Below, piece by piece: positions 52,636 to 61,749 of a stretch of 64,000 nt of DNA. The notes under the pieces are model-generated. The model saw only the letters and a list, made by a program, of their open reading frames with translations. It ran no database searches and was not told where the DNA came from. Each line of letters opens with the position of its first letter. The first letter of the stretch is position 1. The position numbers were made by a program, and so were the translations under genes. Source of the stretch: Leeuwenhoekiella aequorea (GTDB taxonomy: Bacteria; Bacteroidota; Bacteroidia; Flavobacteriales; Flavobacteriaceae); the NCBI RefSeq assembly GCF_004104375.1, contig NZ_QOVM01000002.1, positions 620,001 to 684,000 of the forward strand, in the 5' to 3' direction.

Positions 52636-53655
52636 TTATCTTAAATCGATATGTAATCCAAAAAAACTAGAGCTGGCAGCAGAGTTATATCTTGCATAGC
52701 TGTAACTAAGCCGCAATTTATTAAACTTCAAAGAAAAACCGGCACTTAGACCTGCGAAACTACGTTGTTTTTGTATGCGTAATTCTTCAGCTCTGCGCAA
52801 ATTATATCCGAGTCTAATATTAAAGCCACTATCAGGAAACAACTCTGCTCCAATAATCATATGTCGTAGGGCTTCATCGAAAAAATTGATTTTTTCAGGA
52901 ATCGTATTACCATCTAGATCTACTGTTGCCCGATTGGGGTTTTTAAACGCTAAATTCCAATTTTGCAGATTTTCTAATGTAAAATGCCAGCGCAGCGGTA
53001 CGTGAGCCGGTTGCTGAGAGATTCCTAAATCTATTTCTAACGGAAGCTTTTCATAGACTGCATCATAGGCAGTAAACTGCGTTCCCAAATTACGTATTAC
53101 TCCACCTATGTTAAGGTTTAAGTCTTCATTAAGATACATAAAACCAAGATCTACAGCCCCACCTAACGAACTATATTGCTCTAATTTTGATGTGATCAAT
53201 TTAGCATTTGCACCTACATAGAAATCTGTGTAGGGTATGTTATATGCGTACCCTAATGAAAAAGCAGCTTCTCCCCCACTAAAGTCTGCTGTTGCATTGC
53301 CTTGCTCATCATACCCCTCAAAATTTCCGTAATTAATATAAGTTACACCTGCGTGAATAACTTGAGTACGTCTATCATAGAGATATGCGTAACTAGCGCT
53401 TCCGTAGTTTACATCTGCGAGATAATTCACATAGTTGAGTGCAAGCTGATTATCCATTTCTGCGTTTATAGATGCAGGATTAAATAATGCTGAAGTGGGA
53501 TCGTAACTATAATCTGTAACTACTTTTCCACCCATTGCTGCTTGCTTAGGTGATGATACCAGATTGAGAAACTGATAAGTGGTTCGCCCACCCAATTGCG
53601 CCTGCAGAACTGAGCAAAAACAAATAAGTAAAAAAGAAAATAGCGTTTTTATCAT
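52636..53655 (-). CDS. porQ: Type IX secretion system protein PorQ
   Basis: A 339-residue outer-membrane protein from the ATG at 53655. The signal peptide ends SVLQAQ, and the mature N-terminus LGGRTTYQFLNLVSSPKQAAMGGK is the conserved start of PorQ. The protein continues as an OmpP1/FadL-like barrel (ALFNPASINAEMDNQLALNYVNYLAD, then SYSYARYNSAASSSFFGLHIDLR). PorQ belongs to the outer-membrane complex that helps anchor or modify T9SS cargo. Its neighbourhood with cmk and lon supports the assignment. A secreted T9SS cargo is encoded at 33845. Confidence 0.9.
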   Translation of the reverse strand: MIKTLFSFLLICFCSVLQAQLGGRTTYQFLNLVSSPKQAAMGGKVVTDYSYDPTSALFNPASINAEMDNQLALNYVNYLADVNYGSASYAYLYDRRTQVIHAGVTYINYGNFEGYDEQGNATADFSGGEAAFSLGYAYNIPYTDFYVGANAKLITSKLEQYSSLGGAVDLGFMYLNEDLNLNIGGVIRNLGTQFTAYDAVYEKLPLEIDLGISQQPAHVPLRWHFTLENLQNWNLAFKNPNRATVDLDGNTIPEKINFFDEALRHMIIGAELFPDSGFNIRLGYNLRRAEELRIQKQRSFAGLSAGFSLKFNKLRLSYSYARYNSAASSSFFGLHIDLR

Positions 53656-53710
53656 TCTAAAATCAACCGGCAGCAAATAACAAGCCTACAATATTACTGT
53701 ATTTATCAGG

Positions 53711-53748
53711 CATTAAAAAACCCGCTAACTTTTCAGCTAACGGGTTTT
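53711..53748 (-). terminator. Strand-specific terminator of lon with GNRA loop
   Basis: In the minus-strand RNA AAAACCCGUUAGCU pairs with AGUUAGCGGGUUUU over 14 bp around a GAAA tetraloop and is followed by UU. Two pairs are G-U, which become A-C mismatches in the plus RNA, so the signal is directional. Confidence 0.85.
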
Positions 53749-53767
53749 AAACTAACCTATAAGAATA

Positions 53768-56218
53768 TTACAATTCTTTTGCATTTTTAACTTTCTCATT
53801 TGTAAGTGCCACAGCTAATACCTCACTCATATCATTTACATAGTGAAATGTGAGACCTTTGAGATAATCTTCATTAATCTCTTTAATATCACGCTCATTC
53901 TCACTACACATAATTATCTCTTTAATATGCGCACGCTTTGCAGCAAGTATCTTCTCTTTAATTCCACCTACAGGAAGCACTTTACCTCTTAGCGTAATTT
54001 CACCTGTCATAGCGATACTTTTCTTCACTTTACGCTGGGTGAATAAAGAAACTAATGATGTAAGCATTGTTATTCCCGCACTCGGTCCATCTTTAGGAGT
54101 TGCCCCTTCAGGTACGTGAATATGCACGTTGTATTTCTCAAAAATCGAAGGATCAAGTTTTAACTCAGCTGCATTAGATTTAATGTACTCTAAAGCCAGT
54201 GTCGCACTTTCTTTCATCACTTTACCTAAATTTCCGGTAACCGAAAGAACACCTTTTCCTTTTGAAAGAATAGACTCAATAAATAAGATATCTCCTCCTA
54301 CCTGTGTCCAGGCAAGTCCTGTAACCACTCCGGCCACATCATTATTCTCGTATTTATTACGCTCTAACTTAGGAGATCCTAAAACATCAATAATCGTTTC
54401 AGAATCAACTTTAACTTTATACTCCTCTTCCATTGCTATATTCTTGGCTGCGTAACGCACCATTTTAGCAATTTGTTTTTCTAATCCACGTACACCAGAT
54501 TCACGCGTATAGCCTTCAACTATTTTTTCTAATTGTGGCTTAGCAATCTTTAACTGATCCTCTTTTACTCCGTGTTCTTTTAATTGTTTTGGCAATAAAT
54601 GACGCTTTCCTATCTCAACTTTCTCTTCGATAGTATAGCCGGTTACATTTATAATTTCCATACGGTCACGTAATGCAGGTTGTATTGCTCCCAAGTTATT
54701 TGCGGTTGCAATAAACATCACTTTAGACAAGTCAAAACCTAACTCTAAGAAGTTATCATGAAATTCTGCATTCTGCTCTGGATCTAGAACCTCAAGTAAT
54801 GCCGAAGAAGGATCTCCTTGATTGCTATTACTTAATTTATCTACCTCATCTAGCACAAAAACAGGATTACTGGTACCTGCTTTTTTTAAACTTTGCAATA
54901 TACGGCCAGGCATTGCACCGATATAGGTTTTACGGTGACCACGAATTTCTGCCTCGTCACGCAATCCTCCCAGACTCATACGCACATATTCTCTGCCTAA
55001 AGCTTCTGCCACAGATTTACCTAATGATGTTTTACCCACTCCCGGAGGTCCATACAGACATAAAATAGGAGATTTCATATCATTACGTAATTTAAGTACT
55101 GCCAGATACTCAATAATACGTGTTTTAACATCCTCTAGACCATAATGATCTCTGTCTAGAATACGCTTAGCCCGTTTAAGATCAAATTTATCTTTGCTGA
55201 ATTTATTCCACGGAAGGTCTAAAAAGAGATCAAGATAATTACGTTGAATACTATATTCTGCAACCTGCGGATTCATTCGTTGCATTTTTGCTAGCTCCTT
55301 ATTAAAGTGCTTAGCAATCTTCTCATCCCATTTTTTCTTTTTGCCACGCACGCGCATCTCTTCAAGTTCATCCTCCTGAGAAACTCCACCCAGTTCTTCT
55401 TGAATGGTTTTCATTTGCTGATGTAGAAAATATTCACGCTGTTGCTGGCTCATATCGTTATGCACCCGGCTTTGAATATCATTCTTAAGCTCGAGTTTCT
55501 GCATCTCCGTATTCATATGACGCAGCGTCTGTAGAGCACGCTCTTTTAAATCTCCAATTTCAAGGAGTTTTTGCTTTTCCTCTACCGTTAAGTTCATATT
55601 AGAACTCACAAAATTGATGAGGAAAGACTCACTTTCGATATTCTTAATTGCAAAACCAGCTTCGCTAGGAATATTAGGCGACTGCTTAATGATTTGTAAA
55701 GCCTGTTCTTTAATAGAATCAATTATCGCTTTAAACTCCTCATTTCCTTTTTCAGGACGAAGTTCTGGCACTTCACGTACTGTTGCTACCAGATATGGTT
55801 TTTCAGTAATTACTTCAGCAATATTAAAACGTTTTTTTCCTTGTATGATAACAGTAACATTACCATCAGGCATTTTTAAAACTCTAAGAATACGAGCAAC
55901 AACTCCGGTTGTATTTATATCATCGGCTGTGGGATTCTCTACAGATTCATCTTTTTGAGAAACTACACCTATTGTCTTTGAACCTTTATTAGACTCGTTA
56001 ATAAGATCTATAGACATATCACGACCTGCGGTAATAGGAATTACCACGCCCGGGAATAAAACCGTATTCCGAAGTGGTAAAATAGGCAACGTCTCTGGTA
56101 ATTCTTCTTTATTGATCTCTTCCTCGTCTTCAGGAGTCATTAATGGGATTAAATCTGCTTCACCATCAAAATCCTGCAATGACAGATTGTCAAGATTTGT
56201 AAATTTTGTTCTAGCCAT
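53768..56218 (-). CDS. lon: ATP-dependent Lon protease
   Basis: An 816-residue protease from the ATG at 56218 (a GTG 15 nt upstream is possible). An N-terminal LAN domain ([19 protein letters not shown] onward) and helical region are followed by an AAA+ module ([11 protein letters not shown] Walker [10 protein letters not shown] Walker B, sensor ATAN) and the proteolytic domain with [15 protein letters not shown] (Ser713) and [13 protein letters not shown] (Lys756). The Ser-Lys spacing of 43 residues equals E. coli Lon (679 and 722). It degrades misfolded and regulatory proteins. An acidic N-terminal segment of ~35 residues is specific to Bacteroidota. Confidence 0.97.
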   Translation of the reverse strand: MARTKFTNLDNLSLQDFDGEADLIPLMTPEDEEEINKEELPETLPILPLRNTVLFPGVVIPITAGRDMSIDLINESNKGSKTIGVVSQKDESVENPTADDINTTGVVARILRVLKMPDGNVTVIIQGKKRFNIAEVITEKPYLVATVREVPELRPEKGNEEFKAIIDSIKEQALQIIKQSPNIPSEAGFAIKNIESESFLINFVSSNMNLTVEEKQKLLEIGDLKERALQTLRHMNTEMQKLELKNDIQSRVHNDMSQQQREYFLHQQMKTIQEELGGVSQEDELEEMRVRGKKKKWDEKIAKHFNKELAKMQRMNPQVAEYSIQRNYLDLFLDLPWNKFSKDKFDLKRAKRILDRDHYGLEDVKTRIIEYLAVLKLRNDMKSPILCLYGPPGVGKTSLGKSVAEALGREYVRMSLGGLRDEAEIRGHRKTYIGAMPGRILQSLKKAGTSNPVFVLDEVDKLSNSNQGDPSSALLEVLDPEQNAEFHDNFLELGFDLSKVMFIATANNLGAIQPALRDRMEIINVTGYTIEEKVEIGKRHLLPKQLKEHGVKEDQLKIAKPQLEKIVEGYTRESGVRGLEKQIAKMVRYAAKNIAMEEEYKVKVDSETIIDVLGSPKLERNKYENNDVAGVVTGLAWTQVGGDILFIESILSKGKGVLSVTGNLGKVMKESATLALEYIKSNAAELKLDPSIFEKYNVHIHVPEGATPKDGPSAGITMLTSLVSLFTQRKVKKSIAMTGEITLRGKVLPVGGIKEKILAAKRAHIKEIIMCSENERDIKEINEDYLKGLTFHYVNDMSEVLAVALTNEKVKNAKEL

Positions 56219-56397
56219 ATTATTTAACGTCACATTGTCACAAAATTGATTAATTATGCTTGATGTAAACTTTTTTAATTTGATTTAAAACGCTGTAATG
56301 CATTCAATTAAACACACTAAAGCTTTCTTGTACTAGTTATAATTCAATTGTTGTGCCAGCGTATTATTATCTTAAATGAAATAAATTTAGAACCAAC

Positions 56398-56425
56398 TGT
56401 AACAAATATAAATTAACCTCATCTT
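56398..56425 (+). promoter_or_regulatory. ECF-type promoter of sigma operon 2 (TGTAAC-N16-CATCTT)
   Basis: TGTAAC (56398-56403) and CATCTT (56420-56425) are separated by exactly 16 nt, 21 nt before the TTG start. This is the same arrangement as upstream of ECF operon 1, with one base different in the -10-like element. Confidence 0.6.
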
Positions 56426-56445
56426 TATATTGAAGCACTAACCAA

Positions 56446-57006
56446 TTGAACACTACTAACCATACTATTGATTTGCTTTTAGAGCAATGTAAATGCGGTA
56501 ATCAGCAAGCACAACTTGCTGTTTATAATCGCTATTACAAAGCGATGTATAATACTTCCCTACGCATTGTTAAAGATAATGCAGAAGCAGAAGATATTAT
56601 GCAGGAATCATTTTTAAGCGCTTTTACAAAACTGGATAGCTACAATGCCGAATCCTCTTTTGGAAGTTGGTTAAAACGTATCGTAGTAAATAATAGCATT
56701 AGCAGTTACAACAAACACAAACGATTAAAAGAAGACGATCTGGATGATACTCTTTATAAATTGGAAGATGATTATGAAGGGTTAGCAGATTGCGATACGA
56801 GTGCTTACGAAATTCAACGTGTGCTGCAGACAATGAATGAACTTAAAGATAGTTACCGTGTGGCGCTTACTTTAAATTTAATTGAAGGTTTTGACTATGA
56901 AGAGATGAGTGAAATTTTAAATATTAGCTATGCAAATTGCAGAACAACAGTATCGCGCGCCAAAGAGAGCTTACGCAAGAAATTGAGCAATTTAATTAAG
57001 AATTAA
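56446..57006 (+). CDS. ECF RNA polymerase sigma factor (operon 2)
   Basis: A 186-residue ECF sigma factor. Region 2 contains AVYNRYYKAMYNTSLRIVKDNAEAEDIMQESFLSAFTKLDSY. A linker of acidic residues follows, and region 4 is YRVALTLNLIEGFDYEEMSEILNISYANCRTTVSRAKESLRKKL with a helix-turn-helix. The start is TTG at 56446; the next Met lies inside region 2 and would truncate it. It is the first gene of a four-gene operon with an anti-sigma-like protein and two exported beta-repeat proteins. A promoter of the same type as in operon 1 precedes it. Confidence 0.9.
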   Translation: MNTTNHTIDLLLEQCKCGNQQAQLAVYNRYYKAMYNTSLRIVKDNAEAEDIMQESFLSAFTKLDSYNAESSFGSWLKRIVVNNSISSYNKHKRLKEDDLDDTLYKLEDDYEGLADCDTSAYEIQRVLQTMNELKDSYRVALTLNLIEGFDYEEMSEILNISYANCRTTVSRAKESLRKKLSNLIKN

Positions 57007-57011
57007 TTACA

Positions 57012-57551
57012 ATGAAAAATAATATAGACACCTGGTTTGAGAAGCAGCGCAATTGCTTTGATATTGCGGAGCCACTTAATGATCACGAGGCACGATTTAT
57101 TACCAAACTTCAGCAGCATAATGAAAAACAAACTACCAGATTAGGATTCAATTGGTGGAAACCCTTTGCTGCAGCAGCGGCAGTTTTAATCATAGTCTTT
57201 GCTGGTTTCAACACCTTTACATCAAAAAGCAATGTTGATCTGGCAGCAGTTTCTCCAGAAATGGCAAAAACTCAAGACTTTTTTACTAAAGCTATTGAAG
57301 AAGAATTATACAACATCAATGAAGCAAGAACCCCTGAGACTCAGAAGCTTGTAAATGATGCATTAAAACAACTGAAAACCCTTGAAATCGAATATGACAA
57401 ATTAACGGCCGACTTAGCAAAAAGTGGAGAAGATAAACGGGTTATTTATGCGATGATCACCAATTTTCAAGCACGTATAAATCTTTTGAACACTGTTCTA
57501 GAAGACATTAATTCAATCAAAAACACAGACTATGAAAACAAGTTACTATAA
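57012..57551 (+). CDS. Single-span membrane protein, probable anti-sigma factor (ECF operon 2)
   Basis: A 179-residue protein. A cytoplasmic ~47-residue N-terminus (EPLNDHEARFITKLQQ) is followed by one membrane helix (about 48-66, PFAAAAAVLIIVFAGF) and a ~110-residue periplasmic helical domain rich in Glu, Lys and Asn that looks like a coiled coil (LKQLKTLEIEYDKLTADL). No zinc-binding anti-sigma motif exists, so the role is inferred from topology and from its place 5 nt after the sigma gene. The start of the next gene overlaps its end by 20 nt. Confidence 0.68.
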   Translation: MKNNIDTWFEKQRNCFDIAEPLNDHEARFITKLQQHNEKQTTRLGFNWWKPFAAAAAVLIIVFAGFNTFTSKSNVDLAAVSPEMAKTQDFFTKAIEEELYNINEARTPETQKLVNDALKQLKTLEIEYDKLTADLAKSGEDKRVIYAMITNFQARINLLNTVLEDINSIKNTDYENKLL

Positions 57552-58635
57552 AATTTTATTCCTTTTTCTACTTACCGCTATCACTACGTTTGCAAATACT
57601 ACAGATCCTAAAAAATATAATGGTAGATATTCTAAAGAGAAAAAAATCACTAAACAGTATAATGTTAATTCAGATGCATTATTAAAAGTGAATAATAGTT
57701 ATGGTAACGTAGATGTGGTTACCTGGGAGGAGAATCGCATAGTTTTAGAGGTTACCGTTAAAACCAATGGCAATGACGAAGATAAAGTAATTAAAAAATT
57801 AAATGAGATCGATGTAAAGTTCAATGCAGATGCAAGTATGGTTTCCGCATATACAGAAATCTCAGACAGCAATAGTTCGTGGTGGAGTTCCTGGATATCG
57901 GGATCAAACAACGTGAATATGGAGATTAATTACAAAATCAAAATGCCGGTTACTAACAATGCAGATCTCACTAATGATTATGGTGGAATATCCTTAAACA
58001 GACTCAAAGGTCAGGCTAAGATTTCGTGTGATTATGGTCATTTAGACATTGGTGAACTACTGGGTGATAATAATATTTTAAGTTTTGATTATACTAATAA
58101 TTCTACGATTGCATATATAAGAAGCGGCAAAATAAATGCTGACTACAGCTCTTTCACTCTTGAAAAAGCAGATAAAATTGTTCTTGATGCAGATTACACA
58201 AAATCGAGTTTTGGAGCAATCAAAAATTTAAAATATACCTGCGATTACGGAAGCATAAATGCGCGAACAGTGGGAACAGTTACAGGTAATTCTGATTATC
58301 TAAGCGTACGCTTAGGTAAAATTAATGGCGCTCTTGATCTAAATATGGATTATGGTTCTTTGAAAATTGAAGAGTTGACGGCAAACTCAGAAAACGTACG
58401 TATTAATACCGAATATGCCGGTGTAAAAATTGGTTACAATGCTAACACGTCTTTTAAATTTACTATTAAACTAGACTATGCTAGTCTTAATGGAGAAGAT
58501 TCTTTTGAGTTTACCAAAAAACAAGTTGAAACAACAGATAAATATTACGAAGGCTATTACGGAAGTTCTTCATCAAAAAATTCGCTCGTTATAAATTCGG
58601 AATACGGCGGAGTAAGTTTTTATAAAGTAAACTAA
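57532..58635 (+). CDS. DUF4097 beta-repeat exported protein (ECF operon 2)
   Basis: A 367-residue protein with a signal peptide (YYKILFLFLLTAITTFANT). The mature part is an irregular beta-helix built from units with a recurring D-Y or E-Y (NDYGGISL, CDYGHLDI, ADYSSFTL, CDYGSINA, MDYGSLKI, TEYAGVKI, SEYGGVSF). It fits the DUF4097 family of putative adhesins. It is coupled translationally to the anti-sigma-like gene (20-nt overlap) and is followed after 11 nt by a second beta-helix protein. It is probably located in the periplasm or at the outer membrane; no lipobox is present. Confidence 0.75.
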   Translation: MKTSYYKILFLFLLTAITTFANTTDPKKYNGRYSKEKKITKQYNVNSDALLKVNNSYGNVDVVTWEENRIVLEVTVKTNGNDEDKVIKKLNEIDVKFNADASMVSAYTEISDSNSSWWSSWISGSNNVNMEINYKIKMPVTNNADLTNDYGGISLNRLKGQAKISCDYGHLDIGELLGDNNILSFDYTNNSTIAYIRSGKINADYSSFTLEKADKIVLDADYTKSSFGAIKNLKYTCDYGSINARTVGTVTGNSDYLSVRLGKINGALDLNMDYGSLKIEELTANSENVRINTEYAGVKIGYNANTSFKFTIKLDYASLNGEDSFEFTKKQVETTDKYYEGYYGSSSSKNSLVINSEYGGVSFYKVN

Positions 58636-58646
58636 TATTAGAAAAA

Positions 58647-59375
58647 ATGAAAAAATTAATAACACTAACGGTAATTTTACTGGTAACTACAGTTTCTAAC
58701 GCACAATTTTGGGGTAGTAAGAAAATTCAGGGAAATGGAAATCTGGTTACAGATAACCGGGATCTTGGAGACTATGATGAGATAAATGTCGCGGGCTCAT
58801 TTGATATATTTTTGGTATCTGGCAAAGAAGGAAAACTTAAGGTCGAAGCTGAAAACAATTTACTAGACTATATAATCACTGAAGTTAAAGGTGATAAGTT
58901 GAAAATATACACCAGAGAGGGATACAATCTAAATACTTCTAGAAATAAAAACATTACAATTACCATCCCCTTTGAAGATATTTCTAAGGTTAGTATGGCC
59001 GGTTCTGGCGATATAATAAGTAAAGATGCTATTGAAGCAGATGTATTTTACTGCTCGGTAGCGGGAAGTGGAGATATGGTATTAGAAATTAAAGCTAAAG
59101 AAATTAACGGTTCACTGGCGGGTTCAGGAGACCTTACACTAATAGGTAAAACACAAAAAGTTAGCCTTAAAGTAGCGGGCAGTGGTGATATCGACGCTTC
59201 AGACTTAAACAGTGTAGATGCAGAGGCTAGTGTTGCCGGTTCTGGAGATATTAGTTTAAACTGTGATGGAGGGAATTTGAAGGCAAGTGTGGCAGGTTCC
59301 GGGGATATTCAATATTCAGGTAAGCCTATCGATATTAACAAAAAAGTAGTAGGTTCAGGAAGCATCAGAAATTAA
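58647..59375 (+). CDS. Head GIN domain (DUF2807) exported beta-helix protein
   Basis: A 242-residue protein with a signal peptide (MKKLITLTVILLVTTVSNAQ). The mature part begins IQGNGNLVTDNRDLGDYDEINVAGSFDIFL, the GIN-domain start, and then shows six exact AGSGD motifs at a spacing of 19-21 residues plus one VGSGS, i.e. one per coil of a right-handed beta-helix. It is the last gene of ECF operon 2 and is related in architecture to the preceding DUF4097 protein. It is a putative adhesin or envelope-scaffold protein; no catalytic residues are visible. Confidence 0.82.
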   Translation: MKKLITLTVILLVTTVSNAQFWGSKKIQGNGNLVTDNRDLGDYDEINVAGSFDIFLVSGKEGKLKVEAENNLLDYIITEVKGDKLKIYTREGYNLNTSRNKNITITIPFEDISKVSMAGSGDIISKDAIEADVFYCSVAGSGDMVLEIKAKEINGSLAGSGDLTLIGKTQKVSLKVAGSGDIDASDLNSVDAEASVAGSGDISLNCDGGNLKASVAGSGDIQYSGKPIDINKKVVGSGSIRN

Positions 59376-59403
59376 TCCAAAAACTTTCACTATACTTCTT
59401 TAT

Positions 59404-59441
59404 AAACCAAAAGGCTGCTTTATGAGCAGCCTTTTGGTTTT
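59404..59441. terminator. Long bidirectional terminator after ECF operon 2
   Basis: AAACCAAAAGGCTGCT and AGCAGCCTTTTGGTTT form a perfect 16-bp stem with loop TTATG. It ends at the stop codon of the convergent MFS gene. Confidence 0.9.
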
Positions 59442-60771
59442 AATTTTCATATTTAATTCGTTTTCGGGGTACAAGCAATAATAAAATTACTCCGGCAATA
59501 AAAAACACAATAAAAAATAAAATAGCATATCGTATACTGCCGGTAATTTGAGCCACAAACCCGTAACTCAACATACCTATTACAATCCCTATTTTTTCAG
59601 AAACATCATAAAAACTGAAATACGAAGCGGTATCAGTTTCTCCTTCTGGAATTAATTTTGAATATGTAGAACGCGACAGGGATTGTATCCCTCCCATTAC
59701 CAATCCTACAAAGGCTGCTGTAAAATAAAATTCAAAAGGCGTTGTAATGGTATAAGCATAAATACAAATACCAATCCAAATACAATTAATTATAATTAGA
59801 GTTTGAATATTTCCAAATCTGGCTGAAGCTTTTGAAGTAAGCCAAGCGCCCAAAACGGCAACAAGCTGAATTAATAAGATGCTAACGATAAGTCCTGTTG
59901 TACTATTTGTTGTTCCCCAATCTAACTCTTCAATTCCAAAATAAGTCGCAACCAGCATAATTGTTTGTACAGCCATACTATAGACAAAAAATGCGGTCAA
60001 ATACGTACGCATAGGTTTATCAGACTTAAGTCTTTTCCATATTTTTTTTAATTCTCTAAAACCATTAAAAAGCACATTCTTGCTGAATTTTTGCTTCTTG
60101 GCTCCCTTAGGCAAATGATAATAGGTATACTGGCTAAAACCTATCCACCAGACACCTGTAAGTATAAACGATAATCGTGTGGGAAGCCCTTCATCTTCAA
60201 ATCCAAATGTTTCATACATTAGAATCATAGCCAGACATAGAATTAGTAAAATCACACTTCCTATATATCCTAAAGAATATCCTTTTGCACTTATCTTATC
60301 CTGTTGGTCAGGAAAAGCGATATCTGGTAAATACGAATTATAAAAAACTAAACTTGACCAAAATCCTATTAAAGCTAAAAAATAACAGAGTAAACCAAAC
60401 CATAAATGTTCCATATTAAACCAGAACAGACCTATACAAGATAATGCTCCTAGATAACAAAAGAATTTCATAAAACTCTTTTTGTTGCCTATATAATCTG
60501 CTATACCACTCAACAACGGACTTAAGATAGAAACTACTAAAAAGGCAGCAGCTGTCACATAACTTATAAGCGTATCGTTATTAAAATCAATTCCTAGAAA
60601 GGTTACTGTATCATCGAGTATTTTTCCATCTTGATCTTTAGTAAGGGTTAATGCACCATAAAATATAGGAAAAACAGCTGAGGCAATAACTAGACTGTAA
60701 ACCGAATTTGCCCAATCATAAAAAGCCCAGGCATTCAGTAATTTTTTATTTCCCTTAGGTAATGATTCCAT
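59440..60771 (-). CDS. UMF1/Atg22-type MFS transporter
   Basis: A 443-residue inner-membrane protein with about twelve membrane segments. It begins LLNAWAFYDWANSVYSLVIASAVFP, the signature of the UMF1 family related to yeast vacuolar effluxer Atg22, and contains SPLLSGIADYIGNKKSFMKFFCYLGA after helix 2 (motif A) and GLVMGGIQSLSRSTYSKLIPEGETDTASYFSFYD, also conserved. In yeast the homologue exports amino acids from the vacuole; the bacterial substrate is unknown. It is flanked by terminators and is monocistronic. Confidence 0.88.
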   Translation of the reverse strand: MESLPKGNKKLLNAWAFYDWANSVYSLVIASAVFPIFYGALTLTKDQDGKILDDTVTFLGIDFNNDTLISYVTAAAFLVVSILSPLLSGIADYIGNKKSFMKFFCYLGALSCIGLFWFNMEHLWFGLLCYFLALIGFWSSLVFYNSYLPDIAFPDQQDKISAKGYSLGYIGSVILLILCLAMILMYETFGFEDEGLPTRLSFILTGVWWIGFSQYTYYHLPKGAKKQKFSKNVLFNGFRELKKIWKRLKSDKPMRTYLTAFFVYSMAVQTIMLVATYFGIEELDWGTTNSTTGLIVSILLIQLVAVLGAWLTSKASARFGNIQTLIIINCIWIGICIYAYTITTPFEFYFTAAFVGLVMGGIQSLSRSTYSKLIPEGETDTASYFSFYDVSEKIGIVIGMLSYGFVAQITGSIRYAILFFIVFFIAGVILLLLVPRKRIKYEN

Positions 60772-60802
60772 ATAAGTGTAGGTTGTTAAGGGCTCTAAAT
60801 TA

Positions 60803-60831
60803 AGAAAGCCGCTCTAATAGAGCGGCTTTTC
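60803..60831 (-). terminator. Terminator of the M48 peptidase gene
   Basis: AAAGCCGCTCT and AGAGCGGCTTT form an 11-bp stem with a 3-nt loop. It lies 20 nt beyond the M48 stop on the minus strand and before the MFS gene. The T-run on the minus side is short. Confidence 0.8.
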
Positions 60832-60850
60832 TTATTTATTTTTTGGTTAA

Positions 60851-61663
60851 CTATTTAAACGAAGTTACTCCAAACTTTTTTGCTTCTGCTGCAGCTCTGG
60901 GAGCTATAGTAGTTAATGCTTGAATACGTGTATCTGGTGATGGGTGTGTACTTAAAATTTCTGGAGTTCCAGAACTTCCTTGCGCCTTCATACGCTCCCA
61001 TAATTTTGGAGCTTCGTAAGGGTCATAGCCAGCAATTGCAGCAATGATCGTTCCTATTTCATCTGCTTCAGACTCGTGACTTCTACTAAATGGTAAGATC
61101 CCAACGATATTACTGGCCGTTCCGTAATATTGATTAAACAATTGACCAGATTTTGAATCACCTAATGCTAGTCCACCAACTGCTCCTACTACAGATTGAG
61201 CTTCCCCAGCAGTCATACGTTGACCACCGTGATTAGCTAAAGCGTGTGCAAGTTCATGTCCTAATATCATTGCTAAACCAGCCTCGTCCTGAGCAACTGG
61301 TAGAATTCCTGTATATACTACAATTTTACCTCCTGGCATACAAAATGCATTAATCGCTTCGTCTTGAACCAGATTATATTCCCAACGGTAATCATCTAAG
61401 TAATTAGGATATCCCAAAGCTGTCATATAACGCTCTGCCGCTTTTGCAATGTTGGAGCCTACTCGCTGAACCATTTGTGCTTCAGAAGTATTACTCACCA
61501 CCTTATTTTCCTTTAAAAAAGCATCATATTGCTGAAATGCCATTGGAAATAAAGTAGAGTTATCATATCTGTTAAGCGTTTGCTTACCTGTAAATGGACT
61601 TGTTTTACAGCTAACTACAAGTAGTACCGTAACAAGTGCCAAAAGTATTGATCTTGATTTCAT
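60851..61663 (-). CDS. M48 family metallopeptidase, lipoprotein
   Basis: A 270-residue lipoprotein (signal LALVTVLLVVSC, Cys19). The peptidase domain has the zinc motif GHELAHAL (His136, Glu137, His140) and the third ligand in RSHESEADEIG. It resembles BepA/LoiP-type periplasmic proteases of E. coli that act in outer-membrane protein quality control, but lacks the C-terminal TPR of BepA. DEAINAFCMPGGKIVVYTG is a conserved substrate-groove segment. It lies 86 nt downstream of the GH31 gene on the same strand, and cotranscription is possible. Confidence 0.9.
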   Translation of the reverse strand: MKSRSILLALVTVLLVVSCKTSPFTGKQTLNRYDNSTLFPMAFQQYDAFLKENKVVSNTSEAQMVQRVGSNIAKAAERYMTALGYPNYLDDYRWEYNLVQDEAINAFCMPGGKIVVYTGILPVAQDEAGLAMILGHELAHALANHGGQRMTAGEAQSVVGAVGGLALGDSKSGQLFNQYYGTASNIVGILPFSRSHESEADEIGTIIAAIAGYDPYEAPKLWERMKAQGSSGTPEILSTHPSPDTRIQALTTIAPRAAAEAKKFGVTSFK

Positions 61664-61749
61664 CTATATAGTATTTGATTAGTGGCCGAAAGTTACAAAT
61701 TATCAACTTTGCCTTTTAACATATTAGCTAAACTTTAGCAGATCAGACG

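Noticed and set aside
58647-59375. Repeat array suggesting CRISPR or tandem DNA repeat
   Set aside because: The periodicity is in the protein (AGSGD coils); the DNA units vary in codons and length and lie in an open reading frame.
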